Below are positions 9,001 through 15,261 of a stretch of DNA of 64,000 nucleotides, piece by piece. Below the pieces are notes generated by a model. That model was not told the DNA's origin. It worked only from the letters and a program-made list of their open reading frames with translations, and made no database searches. This DNA is from Planctomycetota bacterium (GTDB lineage Bacteria; Planctomycetota; UBA11346). The stretch spans positions 62,001-126,000 of the forward strand of contig JADGDD010000003.1 of NCBI GenBank assembly GCA_016745075.1. Direction: 5' to 3'. The position numbers and the translations under genes were made by a program. Every line of letters starts with the position of its first letter. Positions within the stretch are counted from its first letter, which is position 1.

Positions 9001-11332
9001 AACAGGGGCATGGATCTTAGAACGACAATTGCGAGATTCTACTTTATCTGCTGGAGATAGATTTGGTTCAGCGATCGATCTCATTGGAGATGTTGCTATT
9101 ATTGGCGCTCCAAATGCTGAGAAAGTTGGTGGAGATGCTGCTCAAGCCGGTATGGCATTGATTTTCCAACGTAATGAAGTCACTCGTTCATGGACTCGTA
9201 AAGAATTACTACGCCAATCTACGGAATTAGCTGACGGTCATTTTGGACGTTCGGTTGCAATCTCTAGAAGTAGTTCTACTAATTTTGCCTGTGCAGTAGG
9301 TTCAGAACTCTACGATGCGGTTAGCCTGTACTCTATCAATACAATTGGTAATGGCTGGGTATTTACGGAGCATGCTCCACTTCCAGCTCAAGATAGTGGT
9401 ATCAATATATCTAATGGATCATTTGGCTATGCTGTTGACCTAAGCTCAGACGGTCTTGCGGTTGGTGTTCCACTGGGAGATAACTTACGCGGTCAAAGAG
9501 CTGGTAGTGTGTATGTGTATACACGAAGTTCAGTCTCTAGTTCTTGGAGTCTGAGCGGTCATTTGACAAGTAGTGATGGCTTGCCTAGCGATGCATTTGG
9601 ATCGGCAGTGGCGATTACTAAAACTACGGTAAATTCTGTCTCTATTGGAGAAGTCGTTGTTGGAGCACCAAACGCGCCAGGACTCGTAACAAATTCAGGT
9701 GTTGCTTACCAGTTTATTTATTCTGCGATAGACACTTCTTGGATTCAGCGACGTAAATACGAACCATGGGTCTCTGCAGGCATTGATCGATTTGGTTATT
9801 CTATAGCAGCTACAGGAGGAAGTTCAGAGCGAAGTAGTGTGGCGTTTATTGGTACACCTGACGATGACGAACATGGTGTTGATGCCGGTAATGTTTATGT
9901 CAAAAACATGAATGATGTGCCAATTATTGTGAACGATGATATTGTACAAATTGTACCAGCTGATCCGAAAAGAATTCAATATACTGTTGATGCTATACTT
10001 GAAGATAGCACAAAGGTTATCGATTTATTAGCCATTGACCCTGATGGTGACCCACTCGTTTGGACTTTGGTCTCAGATATTACCGATGCAGAGTTGGTTG
10101 TTGATAGCAATAGCTATTCATCAGATGGCGATAAGATTGGTTCAAATGAGCAGGTATCAGTTGTATTTACTCCAGCAGCTAACGCTAACAGTACAACCCA
10201 TGGTAGTGATTGGGTCTTTACTCTCAGATCAACCGACCCATTCGGCGCGTACGATGAAGTAGAAGTAACAATTAGAGTTACACCGGTAGATGATGTGCCA
10301 GTAGCAAATGATATTATATTTGTTGTAGATGATGTTGTCGCTGCCAAGAGTGGAACGGTATTTGGTTCTGATCCTGATGATCCAACGGCCGGTGTCACAT
10401 TCGTATACTCGTATGCCCTTGTTACAGATGTGGGAGCAGGAGAAGGTACTCTGGTATTCAATAATGATGGAAGCTTTACTTACACGCCGCCTGTAGGTGC
10501 TGTGAATATGACAGGCATCTCCTTTGAATATACTGTGTCAGTTACGGCGACGGATAATAGTGTCGTACCTCCTGTTGTCTCTGTACAGACTTCGGCAAAA
10601 GCATTAGTGACGATTGAGGTGGTTAACACAAGTGATGCAGTTTATGGCCATTTGTTAGGCGATAAGATCTTCTTGGGCCTATCCTCTAGTGGTGATGCTC
10701 AGCAAGATAAAGCAGCACTGAGTAGCTTGGGTCTTAACGTTGCAAATGTGAAAGTAGCTGAATGGGATGAAGAAGCAGCGACACCTGTTTGGACACCAGT
10801 GCCTACAACGGTCTCTAATAGAAAAGGGTATTGGGTTGAAAATAAAAATCCGGGACCATTAGCGATTATGTTAATTGGTTCACCACTTGATTCAGATGCG
10901 CGAGTTTCAATCCCGCTGAAAGCAGGCTGGAATGAAATTAGCATACCATTAGTTGCGGGTAACATTACTGCTACTAATCCGGTTACTTGGAGATCTTTGC
11001 GAGTGATGGATGCAAATGGTAAAATAAGTGCTGTAGGTGTTAATGATTACCTATGGACATATAACGCTACTGAAGATATTCTGGTTCCAGTTTGGGATGG
11101 TAGTGCGTTTGGTGTCTCTATTAGTCCAATAAGCAATGCTAGCTCGTTTACCATGGAAACGAATCTGTATCCATGGCGCGGTTACTGGTTTAAGGCAGCA
11201 GCAGATAATACTCAGTTGATTGTTTATGAGCCACCGTCTTCTGATGAGGTCCCTGCAGGAATGGCAATGATTCCATCGGAAAAAGATAATAAAGTGGTTA
11301 TCTTGATGATTGGCGGAACGGTTGCTCGATAA
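2..11332 (+). CDS. Giant secreted Calx-beta / metalloprotease / FG-GAP protein, 5' partial
   Basis: The frame stays open upstream of the ORF-track GTG (codons N-A-S-S-L-I-P-G-H-A precede it), so the gene enters from the left and the true start lies outside the window. Residue numbers follow the track. An Asp/Asn-rich Ca-binding-like repeat tract lies at about 210-365. Multiple Calx-beta domains (GTAT..DY..L.G, NETV...L) run from about 810 to 2840. A zinc metalloprotease module has HEIGHNMGLNH at 2272 (HExxHxxGxxH, metzincin-like) followed by a pre-peptidase C-terminal-type beta domain at about 2350-2480. Seven FG-GAP-like blades (DxFGxxVA...VGAP) run from about 2850 to 3290, then cadherin/Ig-like repeats at 3290-3536. 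A C-terminal domain with KGYWVE and GWNEISIPL motifs closes the protein. No sortase, PEP-CTERM or autotransporter anchor is visible. The likely role is a Ca-stabilised cell-surface or extracellular adhesin/protease. The domain calls are firm; the biological role is inferred. Confidence 0.9.
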   Translation, partial: NASSLIPGHAVIVDDLNNNGFEDVVITAIAGNILTVTRSTTIAAAHADDTYIYQSNGTYFPNNVNSPVKAAEVAIRVVDTTYTTYDSTLPITTSQPTAEAPFTSYEVYADRYVEMQLDSGAGLLPGDAEIGVDYDVEYKIGGGGYSEGVDGFVNQPFAYRLHHELAGEDPAPPKPILVGGSRNIVDPEGFDTFYIQGGSIVPIEPSNYYRSNSTRRIDINGDGDTDDNVLDLNSDGDFDDPGESEATWFRFTGTDVNAAIVWESFTDYNGNGVYDGVLSEPFTDYNGNSVRDTLIDEPFIDGNGNLTYDPGEAFTDYNSNSARDTNINEPYTDWNGSGTYDATLAEPYVDANGDGNYDASIDPTALTDVNVFVGEGNGDFSFDATDRPLIINGSYNDWNWNPAPISTGRPETPALDRVISTIDGQTLLQRGNEPGGAADTFDAIEMTIGTVTYYGVITGVTSQPDGNSNGYRITVGWVTASEMNHPERPSPPNINPASGNYGDGITDGILSDQYIKTHDYDDMWFAGRTGAHANIRHRNGRWGGSRFFAVQQDIPNLTRLSINRYTLVAQQKATTNTDANGSPVFDTEYVWDTPQTINGWQVDEPRVYPIDGGDVWTVSVGASVGTYYAGDVIRFQGDPQYYRVTGPTPSRRGRTQPTEQGKDRGYENDAFNSFVPSKGAPGPYVNIFPSLRREIRRDEDNDGDGTVESASCVGVSASNDDVAVLSRFRPDGLYDSANNHRDSLIIPGYPPAPVPDYPSGFTADDLKYGDKIEFAIIPVDDTTVEAAEDVRLTIQTSNNNNGYDVLDPQSVTSIIRDNDVVVDVELVSNASEPNQAGYFRILLDRAFPVDVDIKYVLSNNGPGPWAAPNDSKSNFVSNIQVMAQGSGYISTPTVVITDATGVDAVAEAKMVYTRNANGDIIDGYVTAIIITEPGYGYTSPVISFTGGGGGVGASALGVVGNKPWNNTGGDGKDFSIAGFDPVSLIGTIRIPANALSVDIAVSPLSDVRIEGNENLQIRLLDSDDYVLKGGEAGGQNATAASMNITDSRGIISIAAIVNEAVESPNAPTDGVFRVTASDDLGNPIVLTQNMTVTYQVNGTATADVDYGAISGQVVILAGTSSTDIIISPFDDLIIDPSETVVATLTASPGYTLDGQYSQATINIVDDEPQLTVRVIQHASEPNTNGIFRIEYPGVPDGVALNRAIEVTYTVGGTATSAVDYSSLSGTAFIQKDNRFVDVVVAPIEDLISDAGETVDITLQASGLFTLGTTSASATMTIGETTNIQGEVSVGVVEDITYESPSPTPAQFELRLDRDSAATYDEVTVVYGFDGTAQHSIDYAAPLATTTFAGLNSNIEVSTIAAQGDTLVVLRTRMTGSEVLLPAGLSLKIGVHSYASSTGSVTLTNAGATFTLSTPLQSAVAVGDLVTARTTGTFAAYTDITTAAIAGTGPYTITIPATDVPANVRLMDSVGNIYVCNNAAGTGVTSLTADTISTTIAPTGCTFTAGTLWILSSTATLDVTPIDDQLVEIDEYVLITLTSGLRYTINGSAVTATVTIKDNEPTIRVLWKKDAKEPSTIAGSPVLGQVEVSYPGIPAGTALDRDITVPYTLSGTATMSFDYQDLTGSVLIPAGTRSAVIDVTPLYDVVSDPNETVKFAISGGLTYSVSSSDASATVSIIDGTEIQGVVRLHNKDVGVSDTIAVIPQAFKPIDTTYESSYNDSAELALMKGQMLVSLERTRGGALNTRVETVTVPYLVGGTAVAGTDYVALAGTVVFNNQLAVPEQNASAQITLQTDGDIMRLPAGTLVTLADGTVYTLTNNVEITPTATAYDIDEAAIAAVAGDTIATVNKITDQLAVIPMVALDDTEVEVDETVQLTLRSGSNYALDTNGNGGESWISKTATIIDDEPFISIAKQQDSQEPTVSTSAGTNGQFRVYYSYPRVPQGVLPKPLTRDIKIHYDVSGTATNAVDYVTIPGTVTIPANAVEAFIDIEALYDLIIDPNETVVVSLKAPTTAPGSGFGLAAQDLACCDHEHLALGDGIINTEVEFGGAVFTTESLPESSFKAELQALDAAALEKAEASIQKQRIPLADLSTIHVSEAGDLYYACQKYDGPEIPKAMPIANEPKFAEPPKLHSNPGSTNVLYLDIDGHLVTNTQWNTSRGEASYDCRPYDRDGDFSTFSQTEVDEIVVIWQWVSEAYIGFDIDVTTEAPTTWTPTTARALITSITDTNGVTLPSALQAGGIAYLDAFGSFSYDANENTRLGPAFIYVEQTGDKSGAAMTVVHEIGHNMGLNHDGDSGEYYSNHGPDPMTWGPCMGGPYGTNVVQWSKGDYANASNTAEDDLAMIAAKTGGYRPDDHGNDAGSASSPAIDGVQLTATGIIETTDDHDVFVLDSGAGDISLTATPTRMSSGPWGGMLDVLLELRDSNDSVVVSVDPTDETVAILSATVAAGRYYLHVIPAANGDPMAAQPTGWTTYGSLGQYSISGTVPQGSAPPPPSSDSGYGIDPSAFTATVVIEDGSTSQGVVSITVTDSTAAELTFVPATQSDSTGSIALSLDRSADDTRIDLVTVPLSIAGTATMTEDYITIPSQVTFSNEIIIPVHTASEITAAPNQLKMASVRGTMLIPDGATLDVSSFVGASSAVTLTIAGPVTLTETPQLVTIAAGIVPSEIAAENRTIPSRITNQEIILTVTPVDDMIVEGDETVVLQVQSGVNYSVIATSISQRTVTIQDDEPIISIVAVDREAKEPTSATAPVTDLGQFVISYTPRIQALNRDITILYSVSGSATKAIDYTELTGVAQIPAGKTSVDLFITPVFDSLDDINETVVVTLLDSIIQDSANNPQLSNALVVIDNNTDKPPVTTNNDELMRPGDHMGTSVAVHNDWAVVGAPDDDSDTADLDADDCGGVYIYRRSATDNRAWEFYTKLTAGSERHAGDQFGAAVAIADNISGTDTTSYVPTILVGAPGYDQNGLDTGLVFVYAYDLNADDPSTVADETNDADSRTGAWILERQLRDSTLSAGDRFGSAIDLIGDVAIIGAPNAEKVGGDAAQAGMALIFQRNEVTRSWTRKELLRQSTELADGHFGRSVAISRSSSTNFACAVGSELYDAVSLYSINTIGNGWVFTEHAPLPAQDSGINISNGSFGYAVDLSSDGLAVGVPLGDNLRGQRAGSVYVYTRSSVSSSWSLSGHLTSSDGLPSDAFGSAVAITKTTVNSVSIGEVVVGAPNAPGLVTNSGVAYQFIYSAIDTSWIQRRKYEPWVSAGIDRFGYSIAATGGSSERSSVAFIGTPDDDEHGVDAGNVYVKNMNDVPIIVNDDIVQIVPADPKRIQYTVDAILEDSTKVIDLLAIDPDGDPLVWTLVSDITDAELVVDSNSYSSDGDKIGSNEQVSVVFTPAANANSTTHGSDWVFTLRSTDPFGAYDEVEVTIRVTPVDDVPVANDIIFVVDDVVAAKSGTVFGSDPDDPTAGVTFVYSYALVTDVGAGEGTLVFNNDGSFTYTPPVGAVNMTGISFEYTVSVTATDNSVVPPVVSVQTSAKALVTIEVVNTSDAVYGHLLGDKIFLGLSSSGDAQQDKAALSSLGLNVANVKVAEWDEEAATPVWTPVPTTVSNRKGYWVENKNPGPLAIMLIGSPLDSDARVSIPLKAGWNEISIPLVAGNITATNPVTWRSLRVMDANGKISAVGVNDYLWTYNATEDILVPVWDGSAFGVSISPISNASSFTMETNLYPWRGYWFKAAADNTQLIVYEPPSSDEVPAGMAMIPSEKDNKVVILMIGGTVAR
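788..1086 (+). repeat. Tandem 15-17-residue Ca-binding-like repeats inside the giant gene
   Basis: Six in-frame copies of an E-P-F/Y-T-D-Y-N-G-N-G-x-x-D type unit follow one another, for example EPFTDYNGNSVRDTLID and EPYVDANGDGNYDASID. The spacing of Asp and Asn resembles thrombospondin type-3, dockerin or EF-hand loops, so calcium binding is the likely role. The copies have diverged at DNA level, so this is a protein repeat rather than a recent DNA duplication. Confidence 0.75.
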
Positions 11333-11361
11333 GTAGATATTCTACTGAAAGGATTTAAATT

Positions 11362-11877
11362 ATGCTTCTTAGACAAACAATTGGTGCCCTTATAGTTTCT
11401 GCAACTTTTATGTTTCAAGGTTGTGGTGGTGGTGGAACAGGGCTTGATGTTGATGGTAATGCAACGGTTCCTAGTGAACAGGTGCCATCGCTTGGATCAG
11501 TGTCTCTCTCTCCTAATAGTCTCAAGTTTATTGGAGGGCAAGTAACGCTGAGTATACCAATTTCTAATACTCGTGATATTACGACGGTAACGGCTGAAGT
11601 TATTAAGCTGCCAAGTCTTTCTGGCACAAAAATAACTTTGACAGAAGCAGGGCCTGGTACGAATGTGTGGGTTGGGACTTATACTTTTGATCCTAATAAT
11701 GACATCAGCCAGCCGGAACCTCCAGCTGGTAGGTCTGTAAGCTACACAGTGTCTGCAAGTGCAGTTACGAGTTTTAATAATACTTATACATCATTGTCTA
11801 CTCCAGTTACTGTCCCAGCTATGGTGCTACCGACAACTGGTTCAACAAAAGGCATACCGGCTACCACTGACTTTTAA
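11362..11877 (+). CDS. Predicted lipoprotein with Ig-like beta domain
   Basis: This 171-residue protein has a short basic N-terminus, a hydrophobic stretch and a lipobox-like FQGC followed by a Gly run (about residues 17-24), so it is probably lipid-anchored. The rest is Ser/Thr-rich with beta-strand character (PSLGSVSLSPNSLKFIGG; YTVSASAVTSFNNTY), as in bacterial Ig-like or filamin-type domains. AAAGGA lies a few bases before the ATG, and the gene starts 29 nt after the giant gene with a terminator behind it, so the two are probably co-transcribed. It may help secrete or anchor the giant protein (inference). No specific family was recognised. Confidence 0.75.
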   Translation: MLLRQTIGALIVSATFMFQGCGGGGTGLDVDGNATVPSEQVPSLGSVSLSPNSLKFIGGQVTLSIPISNTRDITTVTAEVIKLPSLSGTKITLTEAGPGTNVWVGTYTFDPNNDISQPEPPAGRSVSYTVSASAVTSFNNTYTSLSTPVTVPAMVLPTTGSTKGIPATTDF

Positions 11878-11910
11878 CAAAGCTTAGGGTACTAGTATAG
11901 AGTTCTTATC

Positions 11911-11940
11911 AGCCCAAGGTTTAACCTTGGGCTGTTTTGT
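11911..11940 (+). terminator. Rho-independent terminator after the lipoprotein gene
   Basis: A perfect 11-bp stem (AGCCCAAGGTT / AACCTTGGGCT) with a 1-nt formal loop is followed by GTTTTGT. It lies 33 nt after the lipoprotein stop and would end the giant-protein transcript. Confidence 0.85.
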
Positions 11941-12264
11941 ATGTAAAGAGTAAAGGTTTACTGCCAAAATTAGCGGTTACAGAGACAATGGCCCTATCAG
12001 TAAGGTCTTGCTGAAGAAAAGAAATTCCTACTAAGAATCCCTATATTACTAGATCGGACAGTGAATAGGACTCTTTTTCTCAATAGGGTCCAAGTTTTTT
12101 ATCACAACCCCCTAATTTTCTGCCATGCAATAAGTGCATAGATTCGTGCATAGATCACTAATGTCGAACAAAAAAGATAATCATATCCAGTTATGCACTT
12201 TTATTGGTTTAGAATGCGACTAGCCTGAAATTTCAATCGTCACCTAGAGATAATGGACTGATAC
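11941..12264. other. Intergenic region upstream of the cytochrome/HAO operon
   Basis: No ORF of substance is present. It should hold the promoter of the 12265-16706 operon, because a terminator closes the preceding unit. The only clear structure is the GTGCATA repeat cluster at 12134-12198, listed separately. A confident -35/-10 pair could not be chosen by eye. Confidence 0.5.
12134..12198. promoter_or_regulatory. Possible operator: two direct GTGCATAGAT repeats and an inverted TATGCAC
   Basis: GTGCATAGAT occurs at 12134-12143 and again at 12146-12155, a 12-bp period. The inverted heptamer TATGCAC lies at 12192-12198. The cluster sits 67-131 bp upstream of the tetrahaem cytochrome ATG, where an activator or repressor of anaerobic respiration could bind. 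It does not match the FNR/CRP consensus (TTGAT-N4-ATCAA), so the regulator is unknown. Confidence 0.3.
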
Positions 12265-13002
12265 ATGACTGAGAGCATAAACAGAACAGGGGATGCAGAC
12301 CCAGAAAAGAGCTGGCTTGGCTATATGGCAGGCGTTGTTTTTTTCGTGATAGCAGCATATATGTTCTTTACGGGAAGTAAGGTGGATGTTCCACATGCCC
12401 AATCACCAGCTATAACTGCAGAAGATATTAGTGTAGAGCCACGTCGTAAAATGCTTGGTAATCCACCTTTAGTGAAAATCGGTGGTTTTGACCGTACCTG
12501 TCAGGATTGTCATCAGCACTTTAAATCAGGAGCCCCGGTTTCAGATGAGCAGCGTAAGCAGCATCAAGGCCTTGTCTTACAGCATGGCATGAATGATGGT
12601 TGCTATAACTGCCACAATAATGAAGACCGCAACATGCTCAATTTGCATAATAACTATACGGTAACGTTCGATAAGAGTGAAATGCTGTGCGCACAATGTC
12701 ATGGTACAACTTACCGTGATTGGCGAGATGGCATGCATGGTAAGACTATTGGCGCATGGGATGATACCATACAGAAAGATGGCGCACGTTTACAGAGGCG
12801 TCTCAAGTGCGTTGAATGTCACGACCCACATCACCCTGCTTACGGCAAAATAAAACCATTGCCTGGTCCTAACACTTTGCGCATGGGAGATCAGTCACAA
12901 CAGCACCATACCTATGAAAGCCCAATTATGAAGTGGCAGAATGAGCTTGAAGGCAATGCGCATGATCATGAAGAAGGTCATGCAGACGAGGGAGGCCACT
13001 AA
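12265..13002 (+). CDS. Membrane-anchored tetrahaem c-type cytochrome
   Basis: The 245-residue protein has one N-terminal membrane span (about residues 19-40, LGYMAGVVFFVIAAYMFF) and then a periplasmic part with four CXXCH motifs: CQDCH, CYNCH, CAQCH and CVECH. The tail is His/Glu/Asp-rich. It heads the operon with the ferredoxin-like (13004), NrfD (14005) and octahaem (15258) genes. It therefore probably passes electrons between the NrfCD quinol-oxidising module and the octahaem enzyme, and perhaps NapAB, as NapC/NrfH proteins do elsewhere. It has a NapC-like topology but no certain NapC/NrfH family signature, so it is named by haem count only. Confidence 0.85.
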   Translation: MTESINRTGDADPEKSWLGYMAGVVFFVIAAYMFFTGSKVDVPHAQSPAITAEDISVEPRRKMLGNPPLVKIGGFDRTCQDCHQHFKSGAPVSDEQRKQHQGLVLQHGMNDGCYNCHNNEDRNMLNLHNNYTVTFDKSEMLCAQCHGTTYRDWRDGMHGKTIGAWDDTIQKDGARLQRRLKCVECHDPHHPAYGKIKPLPGPNTLRMGDQSQQHHTYESPIMKWQNELEGNAHDHEEGHADEGGH

Positions 13003-13003
13003 T

Positions 13004-14008
13004 ATGAGTGAACAGCCAGTAGAACAGGAAGGCGTGGACCGTCGTAATTTTTTACGCACAGGGTTTGCGGCGCTTGGGGGTTTAACTGCATTTGCAGCAG
13101 CACTGAAGCCTTTAGAGGATGTAAGTCTTGAAGATGTTGGTACCATCGAATCTTTATTACAGAAGCATTACAAGGAGATGGATGAAGCGGAAATGGCCGT
13201 TGCTCTAGAGCGTATTGCTGGAGAAGTCGATAAGCGTTATGGTTTGCGTCCAGAGATTCGCGATATTAAAGCTAAAGATGGTGTAGAATTTGTCTATGCG
13301 CTAAATTTAAGCCGTTGTGTAGGCTGTCGTAAATGTGTGCATGCTTGTGTTGCGGAAAATAATCAAAGCCGTGACCCAGAAATTCAATATATCCGTGTAT
13401 TGGAAATGCCACGTGGTACAACTGATATTGAACACGGTAACCATCACTATGAAAAACCATTAGTGCCTTCTGATGACCATTATTATATGCCGATTCAATG
13501 TCACCAGTGCGCAGATGCACCATGTGTGAAGGTGTGCCCGGTTGAGGCCACTTGGACAGAGCCAGATGGTTTAACCGTTATTGATTATGATTGGTGTATT
13601 GGTTGTCGTTATTGTGAAGCAGCTTGCCCATATTGGGCGCGTCGATTCAACTGGGAAGAACCTGGTGGATTAAATAAAGACAATATTAACCCAGACATGA
13701 GTTACTTAACAAACCGTCCACGTAAAAAAGGTGTGATGGAGAAATGTACCTTCTGTGCACATAGAACCCGTGAAGGTGAAATGCCGGCATGTTTAGAAGT
13801 ATGCCCTGTTGGCGCGCGTAAGTTTGGTAATATTTTAGATCCAGAATCAGAAGTTCGTCAGATTTTGAAAAACAAACGCACCTTTACCTTAAAAGAAGAA
13901 GTTGGCACCATGCCACGCTTCTTCTATTACTTTGATGAACGTTATCCACGTGGTGATAAAGAACAGGCTTCTATTCAAGGGATTCTTGATGGGGAGGTCA
14001 TGGCGTGA
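13004..14008 (+). CDS. Tat-exported 4x[4Fe-4S] ferredoxin subunit (NrfC-like)
   Basis: The start at 13004 is preferred over the longer track ORF. GGAGG lies just upstream, and the protein then opens with a short arm followed by DRRNFLRTGFAALGG, a twin-arginine-type signal. Four cysteine clusters bind [4Fe-4S]: CVGCRKCVHAC, CHQCADAPCVKVCP, CIGCRYCEAACP and CTFCAHRTREGEMPACLEVCP. This is the layout of NrfC, DmsB or PsrB electron-transfer subunits. The start codon lies 2 nt after the cytochrome stop, and the end overlaps the NrfD start. It should relay electrons from the NrfD-type membrane protein to the periplasmic cytochromes. Confidence 0.92.
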   Translation: MSEQPVEQEGVDRRNFLRTGFAALGGLTAFAAALKPLEDVSLEDVGTIESLLQKHYKEMDEAEMAVALERIAGEVDKRYGLRPEIRDIKAKDGVEFVYALNLSRCVGCRKCVHACVAENNQSRDPEIQYIRVLEMPRGTTDIEHGNHHYEKPLVPSDDHYYMPIQCHQCADAPCVKVCPVEATWTEPDGLTVIDYDWCIGCRYCEAACPYWARRFNWEEPGGLNKDNINPDMSYLTNRPRKKGVMEKCTFCAHRTREGEMPACLEVCPVGARKFGNILDPESEVRQILKNKRTFTLKEEVGTMPRFFYYFDERYPRGDKEQASIQGILDGEVMA

Positions 14009-15261
14009 AGAATTATCTAACTTTTTTGCTTCGTTGTTTTCGTCTCAGCTTGGTTGGTCATCGCTCCTATAAGATTTGGATTATTAGTTTGACCGCAATC
14101 TCTTTGCTTGGGCTTAATGCCTACCTCAAACAGTTTGTGCAAGGTCTTGCAACAACAGGTATGACAGACCAAGTAAGTTGGGGTATGTATATTGCAAACT
14201 TTACTTTCTTGGTAGGTATGGCTGCCGCTGCGGTGATGTTGGTTATTCCTGCTTATATTTATCGAAATAAAGAACTGCACAACTTAGTTATTTACGGTGA
14301 GCTACTTGCTGTAGCTGCGATTATCATGTGCCTTATGTTCATTACTGCAGACCTCGGTCGTCCGGACCGTTTCGCTAATTTATTAAGAAGGTTTAACTTT
14401 CCAGATTCGGTGTTGGCATGGGACGTTATTGCTCTGAATGGCTATCTTTTATTGAATGTATGGATTTGCGGTTATCTTATCTTCAAAAAATATATGAATA
14501 AAACGCCATCTAAAAAATTCTATATTCCATTTGTATTTATCGCAATTGTCTGGGCTTTCAGTATTCATACTGTTACGGCTTTCTTGTATCAAGGTCTTGG
14601 TAGTCGTCCTTTTTGGAATAGCGCCGTTATTGCACCACGTTTCTTGGCTTCTGCTTTTGCCGCTGGCCCAGCGTTTATTATTGTAACGTTACAGGTTATT
14701 CGTCACTTTACGAGTTGTGAAGTAAAAGATGTAGCGCTGAAAACCCTTAAGGGTATTGTAACTATTGCTTTAACCGTGAATATGTTTTTGCTTGGTTGTG
14801 AAGTGTTTACCGAATTCTACACTGGTTCAGCACATGCGGTGAGTGCAGAGTACTTATTCCTTGGCCTGCACGGTCATAGTGCTTTGGTTCCGTGGATATG
14901 GACTGCTATTACCTTTAACACAATAGCGCTTATCATTCTCTATGCACCGCGTATTCGTGATCGTATGGCATGGGTGAATGTGGCCTGTGTACTTATGATT
15001 GTTGGTATCTGGATAGAAAAAGGAATGGGTCTTATTATTCCCGCATTTGTGCCATCCCCACTGGGTGAAATTGTAGAATATGCGCCAACTATGAATGAAA
15101 CAATCATCTGCTTAGGAATTTGGGCATTTGGATTGTTGTGTTATACTATTCTTGTTCGTGTTACCGTACCAGTTCTGAGTGGAGAGTTGTCTGTAGACAG
15201 CAATACTACTAAGAGCACTTTAAATACCCCATCACCCTCTAAAGAAGGAGTTCAATCATGA
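14005..15261 (+). CDS. NrfD/PsrC-family integral membrane quinol dehydrogenase subunit
   Basis: This 418-residue, very hydrophobic protein has about nine to ten membrane helices. Family-typical segments include SWGMYIANFTFLVGMAAAAV near the N-terminus and ITADLGRPDRFANLLRR after the third or fourth helix. The GTG start overlaps the upstream stop (GTGA), and GGGGAGG precedes it. NrfD/PsrC proteins exchange electrons with menaquinol and pass them to an NrfC-like ferredoxin. Here the likely direction is menaquinol to ferredoxin to multihaem cytochromes. The last 25 residues are polar and soluble. The family call is secure; the subfamily is not resolved. Confidence 0.93.
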   Translation: MKNYLTFLLRCFRLSLVGHRSYKIWIISLTAISLLGLNAYLKQFVQGLATTGMTDQVSWGMYIANFTFLVGMAAAAVMLVIPAYIYRNKELHNLVIYGELLAVAAIIMCLMFITADLGRPDRFANLLRRFNFPDSVLAWDVIALNGYLLLNVWICGYLIFKKYMNKTPSKKFYIPFVFIAIVWAFSIHTVTAFLYQGLGSRPFWNSAVIAPRFLASAFAAGPAFIIVTLQVIRHFTSCEVKDVALKTLKGIVTIALTVNMFLLGCEVFTEFYTGSAHAVSAEYLFLGLHGHSALVPWIWTAITFNTIALIILYAPRIRDRMAWVNVACVLMIVGIWIEKGMGLIIPAFVPSPLGEIVEYAPTMNETIICLGIWAFGLLCYTILVRVTVPVLSGELSVDSNTTKSTLNTPSPSKEGVQS

